Below, one piece after another: positions 16,970 to 26,900 of a stretch of 64,000 nucleotides of DNA. The position numbers and the translations under genes were made by a program. The DNA lies in contig DATBRV010000011.1 in the NCBI GenBank assembly GCA_036560145.1, positions 1 through 64,000 on the forward strand, given 5' to 3'. The stretch's first letter is position 1; each line of letters opens with the position of its first letter. The notes under the pieces were generated by a model, which saw nothing but the letters and a program-made list of their open reading frames with translations, did no database searches and had not been told where the DNA came from. The DNA is from DATBRV01 sp036560145. GTDB taxonomy: Bacteria; Myxococcota_A; UBA9160; SMWR01.

Positions 16970-17011
16970 ACCGAGCGCGGGAGTCGCGCTCGGCCGGGCG
17001 TCTTCGTTTTT
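16960..17011 (+). terminator. intrinsic terminator/attenuator before nrtA
   Basis: Bases 16960-16979 pair with 16985-17004 in a 20-bp stem with one A-C mismatch and two G-T pairs, loop GGAGT, followed by CG and five T at 17007-17011. It ends 13 bp before the nrtA ATG. Its outer 5' arm overlaps ANTAR hairpin P2, so it acts as a conditional terminator. Confidence 0.85.
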
Positions 17012-17024
17012 GGGGGTTCGAGGG

Positions 17025-18365
17025 ATGGGTGCAAGGCGGTCGCTCGCGCGACTCGGCTCGGCGTTGCTCGTCGCGGCTCTCCTGGGATCGGCGGCGCCTG
17101 CCGCGGCCGTGCCTCCCGAAAAGGACGAGCTCAAGCTCGGATTCATCAAGCTCACCGACTGCGCCCCCCTCGTCATCGCGAAAGAGCTCGGGTTCTTCGA
17201 AGAGGAGGATCTCTACGTCACACTCGAGGCGCAGGCCAATTGGAAGATCCTTCTCGACCGTGTGATCTCGGGCGAGCTCGACGGGGCCCACATGCTCGCC
17301 GGCCAGCCGATCGGAGCGACGATCGGAGTCGGGACGAAGGCCCCCGTCGTCACCGCGTTCAGCATGGACCTGAACGGGAACGCGATCACCGTATCGAACG
17401 CGATCTGGAAGCGGATGCAGGCGGCGGACCCGAAGCTGGCCGGGCCAAGACCGTCGCATCCGGTCTCCGCCAGGGCGCTCGTGCCCATCGTGGAGGAGTT
17501 CAAGGCAAAGGGCGAGCCCATGCGCATGGGCGTGGTCTTTCCGCTCTCCACCCACAACTACGAACTCCGTTACTGGCTCGCGGCCGCCGGCATCAAGCCG
17601 GGTTTCTATACGAACGGCGACTCGACCGGGACGCGGGATGCCGACGTCCTGATCTCGGTCACGCCGCCCCCGCAAATGCCCAGCACGCTCGAGCAAGGGA
17701 CCATCCAGGGCTATTGCGTCGGCGAGCCCTGGAACCAGCAGGCTGTCTTCAAGGGGATCGGTGTTCCGATCATCACCGACCTCGAGATCTGGAAGAACAA
17801 TCCGGAAAAAGTCTTCGGCGTGACGGCGGGGTGGGCGCAGCAGCATCCCGAGACCCACGTTCGCGTCGTCAAAGCGCTGATCCGCGCCGGCCAGTGGCTG
17901 GACGCGAGCCCCGCGAATCGCAAGAAGGCGGTCGAGATCCTGGCGCGACCCGAATACGTCGGAGCAGACGCCGCGGTGATCGCGAACAGCATGACGGGAT
18001 ACTTCGAGTACGAAAAGGGCGATCGGCGCGAGATGCCCGACTTCAATGTCTTCTTCCGCTACTTCGCCACCTATCCGTACTACAGCGACGGCGTCTGGTA
18101 CCTCACCCAGATGCGGCGCTGGGGTCAGATCCCCGAGCCGAAGCCCGACGCCTGGTTCGACGCGACGATCCGCTCCGTCTACCTCCCCGCCGTCTGGCGC
18201 CAGGCCGCGGAACGCCTCGTCGCCGAGCAACATCTGGCGCCCGCGGATCTGCCTGCGACCGACGGCTACAAACCGCCGGACTCCGGCTTCATCGACGGCG
18301 TCCCCTACGACGGACGCAAGCCCAACGCGTACCTGCGCTCGCTCGCGATCGGCCTGAAGGACTGA
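17025..18365 (+). CDS. nrtA: NrtA-type nitrate ABC transporter substrate-binding protein
   Basis: A 446-residue periplasmic binding protein. The N-terminus MGARRSLARLGSALLVAALL with AAPAAA before VPPEKDE is a signal peptide, possibly TAT because of the RR. The mature part has NrtA family segments 'KLGFIKLTDCAPLVIAKELGFFEEEDLYVTL', 'GAHMLAGQPIGATIG', 'MDLNGNAITVSN' and 'YCVGEPWNQQAV'. It delivers nitrate or nitrite to the membrane permease. The ATG at 17025 is chosen because it follows the terminator and gives an intact signal. It is the first structural gene after the NasT leader. Confidence 0.92.
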   Translation: MGARRSLARLGSALLVAALLGSAAPAAAVPPEKDELKLGFIKLTDCAPLVIAKELGFFEEEDLYVTLEAQANWKILLDRVISGELDGAHMLAGQPIGATIGVGTKAPVVTAFSMDLNGNAITVSNAIWKRMQAADPKLAGPRPSHPVSARALVPIVEEFKAKGEPMRMGVVFPLSTHNYELRYWLAAAGIKPGFYTNGDSTGTRDADVLISVTPPPQMPSTLEQGTIQGYCVGEPWNQQAVFKGIGVPIITDLEIWKNNPEKVFGVTAGWAQQHPETHVRVVKALIRAGQWLDASPANRKKAVEILARPEYVGADAAVIANSMTGYFEYEKGDRREMPDFNVFFRYFATYPYYSDGVWYLTQMRRWGQIPEPKPDAWFDATIRSVYLPAVWRQAAERLVAEQHLAPADLPATDGYKPPDSGFIDGVPYDGRKPNAYLRSLAIGLKD

Positions 18366-18378
18366 CCAGGAGGCTGCG

Positions 18379-19302
18379 ATGCTCGACGTTCGACAGCTGC
18401 TCCGCACGATTGGCGCTCCCGTGATGGCGCTCGCGCTCTTCGTCGCGCTGTGGTCCGCGGCGGCGGCGCGCATCGAGACGAGCATCGGCGCTCTGCCCGG
18501 GCCCGGGCAGGTCTTGCTCGCGGCGCGTGGGCTCGTGGCCGAGCATCGGGCGGAGCGCGCGCGAGAGGGCGAATTCACGACCCGGATGGAGGTGAAGAGG
18601 CGCGCCGCGCTCGCCGCGGGCGAGCCATGGCGGGATCGCCAATATGCCGGCAAACCCACCTATTTCGACCAGATCGCGACGAGCCTCGCGACCGTGTTCA
18701 CCGGATTCCTGATCGCCTCGCTCGTCGCGGTTCCGCTCGGCGTGCTGTGTGGCACCAGTCCGACCGTCTACGCGGCGCTCAATCCGCTGATCCAGCTCTT
18801 CCGCCCGGTCTCACCGCTCGCCTGGCTCCCGATCGTCATGATCCTCGTGAGCGCGCTCTACACGAGCACGGATCCCCTCTTCGAGAAGTCGTTCCTGTCC
18901 TCGGCGATCACCGTCGCGCTCTGCTCGCTCTGGCCGACGCTCGTGAACACCGCTCTCGGTGTCGCCTCCGTCGATCCGGACCACCTGAACGTGGCGCGCG
19001 TGCTGCGTCTGCCGTGGTACGTGCGTGTGCGCAAGATCGTGATTCCGTCCTCGTTGCCCTGGATCTTCACGGGATTGCGCCTCTCGCTCGGTGTCGGCTG
19101 GATGGTGTTGATCGCGGCGGAGATGCTCGCGCAGAACCCGGGCCTCGGGAAGTTCGTGTGGGACATGTTCCAGAACGGCAGCAGCGAGACTCTCGCCCAG
19201 ATCATGGTCGCCGTTTTCACGATCGGGGGGATCGGGTACGCGCTCGACCGGGGCATGATTGCGCTGCAACGGGCGGTGAGCCATGACGTCCGTGCGACCT
19301 GA
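18379..19302 (+). CDS. nrtB: NrtB-type nitrate ABC transporter permease
   Basis: A 307-residue inner-membrane permease. A first helix (VMALALFVALWSAAAA) is followed by a soluble insertion 'EFTTRMEVKRRAALAAGEPW' characteristic of NrtB/CmpB, then five or more helices and the binding-protein-dependent transport motif 'VARVLRLPWYVRVRKIVIPSSLPWIFTGLRLSLG' (EAA-loop equivalent) that contacts the ATPase. An AGGAGG sequence (18368-18373) precedes the ATG. It overlaps the downstream ATPase by 20 bp, so the transporter genes are tightly coupled. Confidence 0.92.
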   Translation: MLDVRQLLRTIGAPVMALALFVALWSAAAARIETSIGALPGPGQVLLAARGLVAEHRAERAREGEFTTRMEVKRRAALAAGEPWRDRQYAGKPTYFDQIATSLATVFTGFLIASLVAVPLGVLCGTSPTVYAALNPLIQLFRPVSPLAWLPIVMILVSALYTSTDPLFEKSFLSSAITVALCSLWPTLVNTALGVASVDPDHLNVARVLRLPWYVRVRKIVIPSSLPWIFTGLRLSLGVGWMVLIAAEMLAQNPGLGKFVWDMFQNGSSETLAQIMVAVFTIGGIGYALDRGMIALQRAVSHDVRAT

Positions 19303-20122
19303 GGAGATCCGCAGCGGCGCGCGGCCCGCGGCGCTCGCCCTGCGCGGCGTCGCGAAGGGCTTCGGCCCGCGCGGGCGTCGCAGCGAGGTGCTGGCCGGCG
19401 TCGAGTTCGAGCTTGCGCCGGGCGAGTGTGTCGCGGTGCTCGGCTTCTCGGGGAGCGGGAAGACGACGCTGCTCTCGATCCTGGCGGGCCTTCTCCCGCC
19501 GGACGCGGGCTCCGTCGAGATGGACGGCGCGCCGGCTCCGCCCGCGGGCCCCGAACGCGGTGTCGTCTTTCAGAGCTACGCGCTGCTTCCCTGGCTCACG
19601 GTCGCGGGCAACGTGCAGCTCGCGGTCGACGCCGTCCACCCGGAGCTCGGCCGGCGCGCCCGGCGCGCGCGCACGCTCGAGCTCGTGCGCGTCGTCGGTC
19701 TCGAGGCGGCGCTCGAGAAGCGTCCACGCGAGCTCTCCGGAGGCATGCGACAACGGGTGGCGGTCGCACGCGCGCTCGCGCTGGAGCCGCGAATCCTGCT
19801 GCTCGACGAGCCGCTCGGCGCGGTCGACGCGCTGACGCGCAGCTCGCTTCAGGCCGAGTTCGCGCGTCTCTTCGAGCGCTCGCACAAGAGCGTCGTCCTC
19901 GTCACCAACGACGTCGACGAAGCCATTCTGCTCGCGGACCGCATCGTGCCGCTGACGCCCGGGCCTCGTGCGACGCTCGGCGCCTCGTTTCGCGTCGCGC
20001 TCGCGCGCCCGCGCGATCGCACCTGGTTGAATCGCGACCCCGCCTTCAAGAAGCTGCGAAACGAGATCACGACCCATCTGCTCGAGCTCTCCGCGCGGCG
20101 TCCAGGCAGGGCGCGCCGATGA
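19283..20122 (+). CDS. nrtC: nitrate ABC transporter ATPase (first copy)
   Basis: A 279-residue ABC ATPase. Walker A is 'GFSGSGKTTLLS', the Q-loop is in 'VVFQSYALLPWLTV', the signature is 'LSGGMRQRVAVARALA', Walker B is 'ILLLDEPLGAVD', and the H-loop position reads 'VLVTNDVDEA', with Asn replacing His. It corresponds to the ATPase half of NrtC/CmpC but lacks the fused substrate-binding domain of cyanobacterial NrtC. Together with the next gene it would make a heterodimeric motor. The H-loop Asn suggests reduced ATP hydrolysis at its site. Confidence 0.88.
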   Translation: MTSVRPEEIRSGARPAALALRGVAKGFGPRGRRSEVLAGVEFELAPGECVAVLGFSGSGKTTLLSILAGLLPPDAGSVEMDGAPAPPAGPERGVVFQSYALLPWLTVAGNVQLAVDAVHPELGRRARRARTLELVRVVGLEAALEKRPRELSGGMRQRVAVARALALEPRILLLDEPLGAVDALTRSSLQAEFARLFERSHKSVVLVTNDVDEAILLADRIVPLTPGPRATLGASFRVALARPRDRTWLNRDPAFKKLRNEITTHLLELSARRPGRARR

Positions 20123-20952
20123 GCGCCTACCTCGAGCTGTTCGCGCTCGCCAAGGACTTCGATGGTCCCCAGGGGCGCACGCGCGTCGTGGAAGGCTTCG
20201 ACATCGCACTCGCGCGCGGGGAGTTCGTGTGCCTGCTCGGCCACTCGGGCTGCGGGAAGTCGACCGTGCTCTCGATGGTCGCGGGCCTCACGGGGATCTC
20301 GTCCGGCGGCGTCGTGCTCGACGGCCGCGAGATCGACGGACCCGGGCCCGATCGCGGCGTGGTCTTCCAGTCGCCGAGCCTGCTGCCGTGGCTGACGGCG
20401 CTCGCCAACGTCCGGCTCGGCGTGGACCGCGTGTTTGCGGACCGCAGCGAGGCCGAGCGGCGCGCGATCGCTGCGGAAACGCTCGAGCGGGTGGGCCTCG
20501 GCGACGCGCTCGACCGGCGACCCGACGAGCTGTCGCAGGGCGAATGTCAGCGCGTGGGAATCGCGCGGGCCTTTGCGCTCGCGCCGAAGCTGCTGCTGCT
20601 CGACGAGCCGTTCGGGATGCTCGACTCGCTGACGCGCATGGAGCTTCAGGAGGTGCTGCTCGAGCTCTGGAGCCACGATCGCAAGACGGCGCTGATGGTC
20701 ACCCACGACGTGGACGAAGCCCTCTACCTATCGGATCGGATCGCGCTGATGACCAAGGGACCGAAGGCCCGGATCGGCGAGATCGTGGAAGTCGGTTTCC
20801 CGCGACCGCGCGAGCGCAGCGCCGTGCTCGAGCACCCGGACTACTACCAGCTCCGTGAACGCCTGCTGGATTTCCTCGAAGAGCAGGACGCGCGGCCCGA
20901 AGCCGAGCTGGTGAGCGACGCCGTCACCGGGCTCGGGGGAGTCGCCGCATGA
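20119..20952 (+). CDS. nrtD: nitrate ABC transporter ATPase (second copy, NrtD-like)
   Basis: A 277-residue ABC ATPase. Walker A 'GHSGCGKSTVLS', Q-loop 'VVFQSPSLLPWLTA', Walker B 'LLLLDEPFGMLD' and H-loop 'LMVTHDVDEALY' are intact. The signature motif is 'ELSQGECQRVGIARAFA', deviating from LSGGQ: Gln for the first Gly and Glu for Gln. The companion ATPase has an intact signature but an Asn at the H-loop, so the two nucleotide sites may be asymmetric. Both ends overlap neighbours by 4 bp (ATGA), placing the gene inside one operon running to the nitrate reductase fusion. Confidence 0.88.
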   Translation: MSAYLELFALAKDFDGPQGRTRVVEGFDIALARGEFVCLLGHSGCGKSTVLSMVAGLTGISSGGVVLDGREIDGPGPDRGVVFQSPSLLPWLTALANVRLGVDRVFADRSEAERRAIAAETLERVGLGDALDRRPDELSQGECQRVGIARAFALAPKLLLLDEPFGMLDSLTRMELQEVLLELWSHDRKTALMVTHDVDEALYLSDRIALMTKGPKARIGEIVEVGFPRPRERSAVLEHPDYYQLRERLLDFLEEQDARPEAELVSDAVTGLGGVAA

Positions 20953-23900
20953 GCGAAGCGTTGCGCGAGACCCGGAGCGTCTGCAGCTTCTGCGGCGTCG
21001 GATGCGGCGTGATCGTGACTTCGCAGGGTGACCGGATGGTCGGCGTGCGCGGCGACCCCGACCACCCGGCGAACCGCGGGGCGCTGTGCACGAAGGGCCT
21101 CGCGCTGCACGAGATGGTGTCCGGGGACGATCGCCTCCGGGCGCCGCTCGGCCGCCGTGTCAAAGGCGGTCCGCTCGAGCGCCTCTCGTGGGAAGCGGCG
21201 GAGGATCGGCTCGCCGGCGCGCTGCGGGAGGCGCTGCGCGCGCGCGGCCCCGACGCCATCGGACTCTACCTCTCGGGCCAGCTTCTCACCGAGGACTATT
21301 ACGCGCTCAACAAGCTCGCGAAGGGCTTCCTCGGCACGAACCACGTCGATTCGAATTCGCGGCTCTGCATGTCGAGCGCTGTGTCGGCGTATCAGCGCGC
21401 GTTCGGCGTCGACGGACCGCCGACCTGCTACGAGGACCTCGACCACGCGGATCTCTACCTCGTGGTGGGTGCCAACATGGCGTGGTGCCACCCCGTGCTG
21501 TTTCGCCGGCTCGAGACGGCGCGCGCGTCGCGACGGCCAGCGCCGCGCCTGATCGTGCTCGATCCGCGTCGCACCGCCACGGCCGGCGTGGCTGATCTCC
21601 ACGTCGCGCTGCGTCCCGGGAGCGACGGCGTCTTCCTCACGGCGGTGCTCGCCGAGCTCTGGCGGCGGGGCCGTCTGGACGACGCGTATGTCGACGCGCA
21701 CACGGAGAATTTCGAAGCGCTCGAAGCCGTGCTCCCGGACTTCGGGCCGGAGCGTGTCGAGCGAGATTGCGGGATCTCGCAAGCGACGCTCGCATCCGTC
21801 GTCGACTGGTGGGCCGATGCGGGCGCAGCCCTCTCGCTCTGGGCGATGGGCGTGAACCAGAGCGCGCACGGAACGGACACGGCGAACGCGCTCATCAACC
21901 TGCACCTCGCCAGCGGCCAGATCGGTCGACCCGGATCCGGCCCGTTCTCGCTCACCGGTCAGCCGAACGCGATGGGCGGGCGCGAGGTCGGGGCGATGGC
22001 GACCATGCTCTCCGCGCACCGCGACCTCGCTTCGGAGCGCGATCGCCTCGACCTCGCGTCGTTCTGGGGGAGCGGACCGATCGGCGCCACGCCAGGTCGG
22101 ACCGCCGTCGAGCTGTTCGATCACGCGGCCGACGGCGGCCTGGACGTGCTCTGGATCGTCGCCACCAATCCGGCCGTGACGCTCCCCGACCAGGCGAGCG
22201 TTCGCCGCGCGCTCGAGCGCACACCGCTGGTGGTGCTCCAGGACGTGGTCGGCGGCACCGACACCGCGCGCTACGCCGATCTCCTGCTTCCGGCTGCCGG
22301 CTGGGGCGAGAAGTCGGGGACGATGACGAACAGTGAACGCTGCGTCTCGCGGCTGAACGCGGCGGTGCCGCCGCCCGGCGAGGCGCGTCCGGATTGGATG
22401 ATCGCGGCGGCGATCGCGGCGCGCATGGGCTTTGGGCACGCCTTCGCGTGGCGCAGCGAGACCGATATCTGGCGCGAACACACCGCGACCACCGCCGGGC
22501 GCGACTGCGACATGCTTGGCATGACCGCGGAGCGCCTGGCTTCCTCGCCGCTGCGCTGGCCGTGTCCCGACGCGTCGCACCCGGGGACGCTGCGGCTCTA
22601 CGGGGACGGGCGCTTCCAGACCCCGAGCGGACGCGCCCGTTTCGTGGTCCCGCGCCGCCTGCGCGTGGCGGAGGCGCCTTCGGCCGGCACGCCGATCGCG
22701 CTGACGACCGGACGCGTTCGCGACCAGTGGCACACCATGACGAAGACCGGCCGCGTTGCGCGCCTGCTCGGCCACTCTCCCGTGCCGGAGATCGAACTGT
22801 CGCCCGCGGACGCGGCCCGGCTCGGCATCGGAGACGGGGACCTCGTGCGGGTCACGGCGTCTCGCGGCGGCTTCACGATGCCGGCGCGCATCACGGACGC
22901 CTTGCCGGAGGGTGTCGCGTTCGCGCCGATGCACTGGAGCGATGCCACCGCCGAGGATGCTCTCGTGAACGGCGCGCTCGCCCCACAGATCGACCCGCAC
23001 TCGAAGCAGCCCGAGCTCAAGCACGTTCCGGTGCGCGTCGAACGCCTCGCCGGGAAGGCTGCGCCGGCCGGCGACACGGCCGGCGCGCGCACCCTGTGCG
23101 TCTGTCGCGAAGTGACGTTCGACTCGGTGCAGACCGCCCTCGCGCAGGGCGCGGCGGGCGTCGGATCCGTCGGTCGCCGGACGGGCGCCGGAATGGGTTG
23201 CGGCTCGTGCGTCCCGGAGATCGCGGGGCTGCTCCGCCGCGCACCGGCCGCGCCCGGGCGCGAGCGGCTCGTCGTGATCGGAAACGGAATGGTCGGCCAC
23301 CGCTTCGTCGAGTCTCTGGTCGAGCACGGCGGGGCGGAGCGCTACCAGGTCGTCGTGCTCGGCGAAGAGCCGCGCCCGGCCTACGACCGGGTGCACCTCT
23401 CGGATCTCTTCTCGGGCCGGACGCCAGCGGATCTCGCGCTCGCCTGCGCGGAGGAATATCTGGCGGACGGCGTCGAGCTTCGGGTCGGCGCGCGCGTCAT
23501 GGCGATCGATCGCGACGACCGGAGCGTCCTCACCAGCGACGGCGAGCGCATCCCGTACGACGCGCTCGTACTGGCAACCGGCTCCTCGCCCTTCGTGCCG
23601 CCCATTCCGGGAACCGAGAAGCGCGGCGTCTTCGTCTACCGCACGATCGAGGACGTCGAAGCGATCCGCGCTGCCGCTGCCGGGGCGCGCACCGGCATCG
23701 TGATCGGCGGGGGGCTGCTCGGGCTCGAGGCGGCGAAGGCGTTGCGCGACCTCGGCCTCGAGACGCACGTGGTCGAGGCGGCGGCCCGGCTGATGCCCCG
23801 CCAGCTCGACGCCGCGGGCTCGGCCGCGCTCGTGCGGCGCATCGAGGCGCTGGGCGTTCGCGTCCATCTCGCCACGGCGATCGAGCAGGTGCTCGGCGAC

Positions 23901-26900
23901 GACAGGGCGACCGGCCTGCTCCTCGCGGGCCGCAAGCAGCTCGCGGCCGAGCTGATCGCGATCTCGGCCGGCATCCGACCCCGCGACGAGCTGGCGGTCG
24001 CTTGCGGCCTCGCGCGCGCCGAGCGCGGCGGCGTCGCGGTGGACGACGAGCTGCGCACCAGTGACCCGCGCATCTTCGCGATCGGGGAGGTCGCTTCGCA
24101 CCGCGGCATGGTCTACGGGCTGGCCGCTCCTGGCTACGCGATGGCCGACACGCTTGCGTGGAATTTCGCCTCGGAGCCAGCCGCCGAGGCGCGGCGCTTC
24201 GAAGGCGCCGACCTCTCCACGCAGCTCAAGCTCCTGGGCGTCGACGTGGCGAGCCTCGGCGACCCGTTCGCGGGTGGCGAGAGCGCGACGGCGGTCGTGT
24301 TCCAGGACCTGCGGCGCGATCGCTACGCGAAGCTCGTGATCTCGGACGACGGCCGCCGGCTCGCCGGCGGCATCCTGGTCGGCGACGTGAGCCAGTACGC
24401 GCGCCTGCTCCAGCTCGCGCGCGAGGGCCGGGAGCTTCCCGAGAGCACGGACGAGCTCCTCTTCGGAACCCGCGCGAGCGAAGCGGTGGACGCGAGCGAC
24501 GCAGCTCAGGTCTGTTCCTGCAACAACGTGAGCCGCGGCTCCCTGCGCGGCGCGATCCGCGAGAACGCGCTCGACACGATTGCGGCGGTCAAGAAGGCGA
24601 CCAAGGCGGGCACGGGCTGCGGGGGATGCCTGCCGATCGTGACGCAGATCCTGAACGCGGAGCTCGCGGCGGCCGGGCGGGCCGGAGAAAACCACCTTTG
24701 CGAGCACTTCGCCTACACGCGGCAGGAGCTCTTCCAGATCGTGAAGATCACGGGTAGCCGAAGCTTCGAGGCACTGCTCGCGAGCCACGGGCGCGGCGCG
24801 GGCTGCGAGATCTGCAAGCCGGCAGTGGCGTCGATTCTCGCGAGCTTGTGGAACGAGCCGATTCTCGGCCAGGATACGATCCAGGACAGCAACGACCGCT
24901 TCCTCGGGAACATCCAGCGCGGCGGCACCTACTCCGTCGTCCCTCGCGTCCCGGGTGGCGAGATCACCCCCGAAAAGCTCGTCGTGCTCGGGCAGGTGGC
25001 CAGCAGGTTCAGCCTCTACTGCAAGATCACCGGCGGCCAGCGCATCGACCTGCTCGGCGCGCGCGTCGAGCAGCTCCCCGACATCTGGAAGGAGCTGGTC
25101 GAGGCGGGCTTCGAGAGCGGCCACGCCTACGGCAAGGCCATGCGAACCGTCAAGAGTTGCGTCGGCACGACCTGGTGTCGCTACGGCGTTCAGGACTCGA
25201 CCGGTCTCGCGATCCGCATCGAGGAGCGATACCGGGGCATCCGCGCGCCGCACAAGCTCAAGGCTGCCGTCTCCGGCTGCATCCGCGAGTGTGCGGAGGC
25301 GCAAAGCAAGGACTTCGGCGTGATCGCGACCGAGCGCGGCTGGAACCTCTACGTGTGCGGGAACGGCGGGTCGAAGCCCCGCCATGCGGAGCTTCTCGCC
25401 GCGGATCTCGACGAGCCGACGCTGGTTCGCTTCATCGACCGCTTCCTCATGTACTACATCCAGACGGCGGATCGATTGACGCGCACCGCGCGTTGGCTCG
25501 AGACGCTGCCAGGCGGAGTCGACTACCTGCGCAAGGTCGTGGTCGACGATCACCTCGGTGTGGCCGCGGAGCTGGAGAGCCAGGTGCAGCATCTCGTCGA
25601 CACCTACGCGTGCGAGTGGAAGCAGGTCGTCGAGAGCCCGGAGCTCCAGAAGCGCTTCCGTCATTTTGCGAACGCGAGCGAGCCCGACGACACGCTGAGC
25701 TTCGTCGAGGAGCGAGGCCAGCGGCGCCCGGCCGACTGGGCGAAGCCGGTTGCGTGTGCCCCGCCCGACCCCGAAGCGCTTGCAGAAGACTCCAGCTGGG
25801 TGCCGCTCGCCTCGGTGGACGAGGTGCCGGCCGACGGCGGCGTCGCCGTGCGCTACGGCGACGTCCAGCTCGCCGTCTTCCACGTGGCCGCGCACGACGC
25901 CTGGTACGCCACCCAGAACCGCTGCCCCCACACGGGGGACATGGTGCTGGGCCGCGGCATCGTGGGAGATCAGGGCGGCCGAGCCAAGGTCGCCTGTCCG
26001 CAGCACAAGAAGACGTTCGATCTGGAGACCGGCTCGGGGCTCTCCGATCCGGAGTACTGCATCGCGACGTTCCCGGTGAACGTCGAGGAGGGAAAGGTGT
26101 ACGTCAAGCTGCCGCCCGCGACGGTGCTGGCCCGGCTGCTCACCAGCGCCGCCTGCCTGCTCCTGCTGCTGCTCGCTCCCGGCGCCGGTCGCGCCGAGGA
26201 TGGGGACGGCTTCTTCGCGTCGCCCTCGCTCTACTGGCAGTCGGGCGACCATCGGATCGACCTCGGCGCGAGCGTCCGCGCCCGCGGCGAGGGCTGGGAC
26301 GCCTTCGCCGACGACACCGATTGGTACTCGGGGATCCGCACGCGCGTCCGCATGCAGTACGCCTTCAAGGAGAGGTTCATCGTCGCAGGCGAGTTCCAGG
26401 ACGTGCGCCTCAACAGCATGAACGCGAACGGCACGGGCGCGCTCGCGAATTATCGCAACGCGAACAAGGGCGGGGACAGCGCCCACGGCGACGACCTGCG
26501 CTCGCTCTACGTCGAAGGCCGGCTCCCGGATTGGGGCTTCCTGCGCGTCGGGCGCCAGGATGTGAAGCTCGGACAGGAGGTGCTCTACCCGGAGCCCAAC
26601 TGGCGCTATCTCAAGATGGCGCGCCTGGGCGAGCGGCTGGTCGGGACCGTCGGCTGGAGCCACGTCGAGCGCGCCTACGACGGCTTCGCGGGCGCCATCG
26701 AGCGCGGCGGCGTGCAGCTCTACGGCTTCGGCGCGCGGCCCACGACCGGCGTCTTCGAGGCCGAGGATGCGTACTCGGACTTCAGCGACATCACCGTCGG
26801 CGGCGCGACGCTCACCGTGAAGCGCGGCACGCTGCTCGAGGCGAGCGAGATCGGCGTCTTCGGGCTCGGCTACCACGACGACCGGTCGATCTCGGGCGGC

